From assembly GCF_036663835.1 (NCBI RefSeq), contig NZ_JAXOJT010000002.1, positions 434,001-498,000 of the forward strand: 64,000 nucleotides of DNA. Reading direction: 5' to 3'. This document shows positions 61,582 through 64,000 of the stretch, piece by piece. Within the stretch, counting starts at the first letter, position 1. Each line of letters begins with the position of its first letter. The translations under genes and the position numbers were made by a program. The stretch is from Sphingomonas sp. LT1P40 (GTDB taxonomy: Bacteria; Pseudomonadota; Alphaproteobacteria; Sphingomonadales; Sphingomonadaceae). The notes below the pieces were generated by a model. The model saw only the letters and a list, made by a program, of their open reading frames with translations, did no database searches and was not told the DNA's origin.

Positions 61582-62406
61582 TTAATTCGCCCCGGTCGGA
61601 CGCGGCGTGCGCTCGCGGTTGCGCTTGTCCGCCACATAGCTGGGACCACCCTCCGGCTTGTAGATTTCAAACAGGCCGGTGGCCTCGAACAATGCCGGAA
61701 AGTTCTTCACGCCGTAGTTGCGTGGGTCGATCGGTGCCTGACGCTTGGCCGCGCTTCCTGCGGTGGACAGGAGCGCCCAGCCGTCGTCGCGCGCCGCCGC
61801 TTCCACCCCGCCGCGCAGGATGCTGACCAGCATCGTATCCTGGGCGATGGATCGCGCGGGATCGGCGGCGGGTGCCGGGCTTGCCACGGACTTCGCCTTG
61901 CTTCGTGGGGCGGCTGGCGAAGATTTGACCGGTGTCGGCGCTTCAGGCGCGACGAGGCCGTCGAGATAGAGGAACGTCGTACAGGCGTTGACGAACGGCT
62001 CCGGCGTCTTGCGCTCGCCAAAGCCATAGACGTCGTGCCCGCTGGCCTTGAGTTGCATGACGAGCGGGGTGAAATCGGCATCGCTCGATGCGATGCAATA
62101 GGCGTGCGGCTTTTGCGTGTAGAGCAATTCCATCGCGTCGATGACAAGGGCAATGTCGGTCGCGTTCTTGCCCGCCGAATAGCTGAATTGTTGAATCGGC
62201 CGGATTGCGAAGCTGTGCAGCTTGTCGCGCCACCCCTTCAGTCCGGCACTCGCCCAGTCGCCATAGGCGCGGCGGATGTTGGCGGTGCCATATTTCGACA
62301 ATTCGGCAAGGATCGCAGCAATCTTGGTGTGCGAAACATTGTCGGCGTCGATCAGCAGGGCGATCCTGCGGTCGGACGTCAAGCTCAGCGAGGGATCAGT
62401 GCTCAT
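61582..62406 (-). CDS. NYN-domain RNase-like protein with C-terminal LOTUS (OST-HTH) domain
   Basis: A 274-residue protein. The NYN (PIN-like) domain covers residues ~10-150: RRIALLIDADNVSHTKIAAI, the GTANIRRAYGDWASAGLKGW strand-helix, KNATDIALVIDAMELLYTQK and YCIASSDADFTPLVMQLKAS, with acidic residues in the nuclease positions. After a Pro/Ala linker comes an OST-HTH/LOTUS domain (LVSILRGGVEAAARDDGWAL to NFPALFEATGLFEIYK). It resembles LabA-like NYN proteins. RNA cleavage is inferred from the fold. ATG 62406 gives a start matching the family. Confidence 0.9.
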   Translation of the reverse strand: MSTDPSLSLTSDRRIALLIDADNVSHTKIAAILAELSKYGTANIRRAYGDWASAGLKGWRDKLHSFAIRPIQQFSYSAGKNATDIALVIDAMELLYTQKPHAYCIASSDADFTPLVMQLKASGHDVYGFGERKTPEPFVNACTTFLYLDGLVAPEAPTPVKSSPAAPRSKAKSVASPAPAADPARSIAQDTMLVSILRGGVEAAARDDGWALLSTAGSAAKRQAPIDPRNYGVKNFPALFEATGLFEIYKPEGGPSYVADKRNRERTPRPTGAN

Positions 62407-62473
62407 GCAGTCTTGTGAGACCGATCGCGCCCGGACGCAACGATTGCGCCAACGGCGGTTTGCCGCGCGAACG

Positions 62474-62504
62474 AAAAACCCCGGTGGTCTTGCGACCACC
62501 GGGG
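62474..62504 (-). terminator. Terminator of the flagellin gene
   Basis: On the minus strand CCCCGGTGGTC-GCAA-GACCACCGGGG-TTTTT is a perfect 11-pair stem with a GCAA loop and T run, about 80 bases after the flagellin stop and upstream of the NYN gene. Confidence 0.95.
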
Positions 62505-62583
62505 CTCCTCGCATGCCCTCCAATGAAGGAGGGTGACCGGCCGTGGTGCCTGTCAGGGGGGTGACACCCCGACCGGCACACGC

Positions 62584-64000
62584 TTAGCGAAGCAGCGAAA
62601 GAACGCCCTGCTGCGACTGGTTGGCCTGGGCCAGCATCGCGGTCGACGCCTGGCTCAGGATCTGGGCCTTGGCGAGCGCCGTCGTTTCCGCCGAGAAATC
62701 GGTATCCTCGATGCGGCTGCGGGCCTCGTTCAGGTTGGTGGTCGTCGTCGACATGTTGGCAACGGTCGATTCGAGGCGGTTCTGAACCGCACCGAGGTCG
62801 CCGCGACCGGCCGAGATCGAGGTCAGTGCGGCGTCGATCACAGCAAGCGCTGCCGAAGCATCGTCCTGCGTTGCGATCGACAGGTCCGAACCGGCTGCCG
62901 TCGTTGCGGTCATGCCGACGCTGGCCAGTGCCGCGGTCTCACCCTCGACCATCACGGTCTTGCCCGAAGCGGCAGACAGCGTGATCTGGTTCTGCGCGAC
63001 GGTGGAGTCCTCGCCTTCCTCGAACGTGACGTCGGCAGTGGCGCCTTCGGCACGAACCGTGACCTTCTCGATGTCGTCTTCAGCCGCGAAGTTGATCACG
63101 ACGTCGGCCGCGCTGGTCAGCACGATGGCCGTGCCCGCTTCGTTGAGCGCCGCGGTCACGCCGCTGTCGGTCGTCGTCTCGTTGATCGCGTCAACCAGCA
63201 GCGCCAGGTCGTAACCTGCCTCGATGCCGGCATCTTCGTCTTCTTCGACAACGCCTGCGGCCAGATCGATGTCTTCGCCACCGATGCTGATCGTGCCGGT
63301 CATGGTTTCGTCGGCACCGACCAGCGACAGCGTCAGCTTTGTCGAGGCGGCTGCGGTAACGCCGGATTCACCCGTTACGGCGTTGATCGCGGTCACCTTG
63401 TCGGCGATCGCCGAGCTGGCATCGCCGCTGCTGTCGACGCTGGCGCCGACCCAGGTGCCGTTGATCTGCAGCTGGTTCTTCTCGAAGCCGGTGGCCGTAC
63501 CCGTCAGGGTGCCGGTCGCGGTCTGCTCTGCGCCCGAGCGCAGGCCCAGCTTTGCAGCCGAGGTGTTGAGCATCGACATCGTGATGGTTTCACCAGCGTT
63601 GATGCCGGTCTGCAGCTTGACGTCACCCGTCTTGCCGTCGAGCAGCGCGACGCCGTTGAAGTTCGAGGTTTTCGAGATGTTGCCGACTTCGGCAATCAGC
63701 TGGGTCATTTCAGCCTGCAGCGTCGAGCGATCGCTGGTGCCCAGCGTGCCGTTCGATGCCTGGGTGCCGAGCTCCTTCATGCGCTGAAGCATGTTGGTGA
63801 CTTCACCGAGTGCGCCTTCTGCGGTCTGCGCCAGGCTGATGCCGTCATTGGCGTTGCGCATGGCGACGGCCATGCTCTTGACCTGGCTGGTCATGCGGCT
63901 GGCGATGGCGAGGCCAGCGGCATCGTCCTTCGCGCTGTTGATGCGCTTGCCGGTCGACAGGCGTTCCATCGACGTCTGCAACGCCGAAGAGGCGCTGGAC
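62584..64000 (-). CDS. fliC: Flagellin, 5' end beyond the window
   Basis: 472 codons of a flagellin gene, missing roughly the first 20-30 residues at the right edge. The D0/D1 parts are canonical: [60 protein letters not shown], and C-terminal [40 protein letters not shown] ending LSLLR. The central region is acidic and Thr/Ala-rich (for example [18 protein letters not shown]), the variable surface domain, with no cysteine. It forms the filament and is probably transcribed by FliA; the promoter is outside the window. Confidence 0.96.
   Translation of the reverse strand, partial: SSASSALQTSMERLSTGKRINSAKDDAAGLAIASRMTSQVKSMAVAMRNANDGISLAQTAEGALGEVTNMLQRMKELGTQASNGTLGTSDRSTLQAEMTQLIAEVGNISKTSNFNGVALLDGKTGDVKLQTGINAGETITMSMLNTSAAKLGLRSGAEQTATGTLTGTATGFEKNQLQINGTWVGASVDSSGDASSAIADKVTAINAVTGESGVTAAASTKLTLSLVGADETMTGTISIGGEDIDLAAGVVEEDEDAGIEAGYDLALLVDAINETTTDSGVTAALNEAGTAIVLTSAADVVINFAAEDDIEKVTVRAEGATADVTFEEGEDSTVAQNQITLSAASGKTVMVEGETAALASVGMTATTAAGSDLSIATQDDASAALAVIDAALTSISAGRGDLGAVQNRLESTVANMSTTTTNLNEARSRIEDTDFSAETTALAKAQILSQASTAMLAQANQSQQGVLSLLR

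Noticed and set aside
62530..62580. Second hairpin after the flagellin stop
   Set aside because: The stem (GGGGTGACACCCC) is imperfect and has no T run; the strong terminator at 62474-62504 is sufficient.

Overview
The window is a high-GC, tightly packed chromosomal segment that reads as an alphaproteobacterium of the sphingomonad type (Sphingomonas or a close relative). The grounds are the circularly permuted tmRNA gene with an ANDNEALAIAA tag, the gene order rimP-nusA-ylxR-infB-rbfA-truB-rpsO-pnp, an NDUFS4-like complex I accessory protein, sigma-54-driven flagellar genes with FlbD-like operator sites, and short palindromic repeats of a kind I associate with sphingomonads. There is no rRNA, recognisable tRNA, prophage, insertion sequence or CRISPR array. 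Most genes are chained by 4-base NTGA stop/start overlaps, several with TTG or GTG starts.

1-7.7 kb (minus strand). One long co-directional block. A 52-residue peptide gene is overlap-coupled to two unrecognised genes, one with cupin-like metal-ligand spacing. Then come a winged-helix regulator with a degenerate receiver, a crotonase, hemC-hemD with a mitofilin/HemX-like membrane protein, and a glutaryl-CoA module (gcdH, a GNAT acetyltransferase, a CoA-transferase running off the left edge). 7.8-14.7 kb: two hotdog thioesterases, two tandem PQQ-type glucose/sorbosone dehydrogenase lipoproteins, an EptA-like alkaline-phosphatase-superfamily membrane protein and a secreted S9 peptidase.

14.8-26.2 kb (plus strand). 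The translation and RNA-decay superoperon: rimP, nusA, ylxR, infB, a 71-residue small gene, rbfA, tdk, an M50-like membrane protein without a canonical active site, truB, rpsO and pnp, with terminators after rpsO and pnp. 26.3-43.7 kb: DUF885 and serine-hydrolase lipoproteins, the permuted ssrA (minus strand), an Rrf2 regulator, a lectin-like secreted protein, mscL, a lemA plus three TPM-domain protein operon ending in a Nudix hydrolase, a SnoaL-like protein, the complex I accessory protein, the helicase hrpB (with a repeat element in its reading frame), a polyprenyl synthase, chorismate mutase, a GH130 protein and a TonB-dependent receptor.

43.7-64 kb. A flagellar island. On the minus strand flgB-C-D-E-F-G-H-I-J-K-L-motA-motB runs from a near-consensus sigma-54 promoter. 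Divergently there are a second, diverged MotA/MotB-like pair, flgA, flgM and flgN, then a lytic transglycosylase, flhA and fliA behind another sigma-54 promoter. Two clusters of CGGCAA(N4)TTGCCG inverted repeats sit upstream of these promoters and are probable enhancer sites for an FlbD-type activator. FlgJ has only the rod-binding part, and the separate transglycosylase probably supplies wall hydrolysis. After a DUF454 protein and a NYN-LOTUS protein, a flagellin gene on the minus strand runs off the right edge.

The observations most worth following are the small-peptide cluster at 5.1-7.7 kb, the permuted tmRNA, the flagellar operator architecture and second stator-like pair, FlgH without a lipobox, and the repeat element translated inside hrpB.
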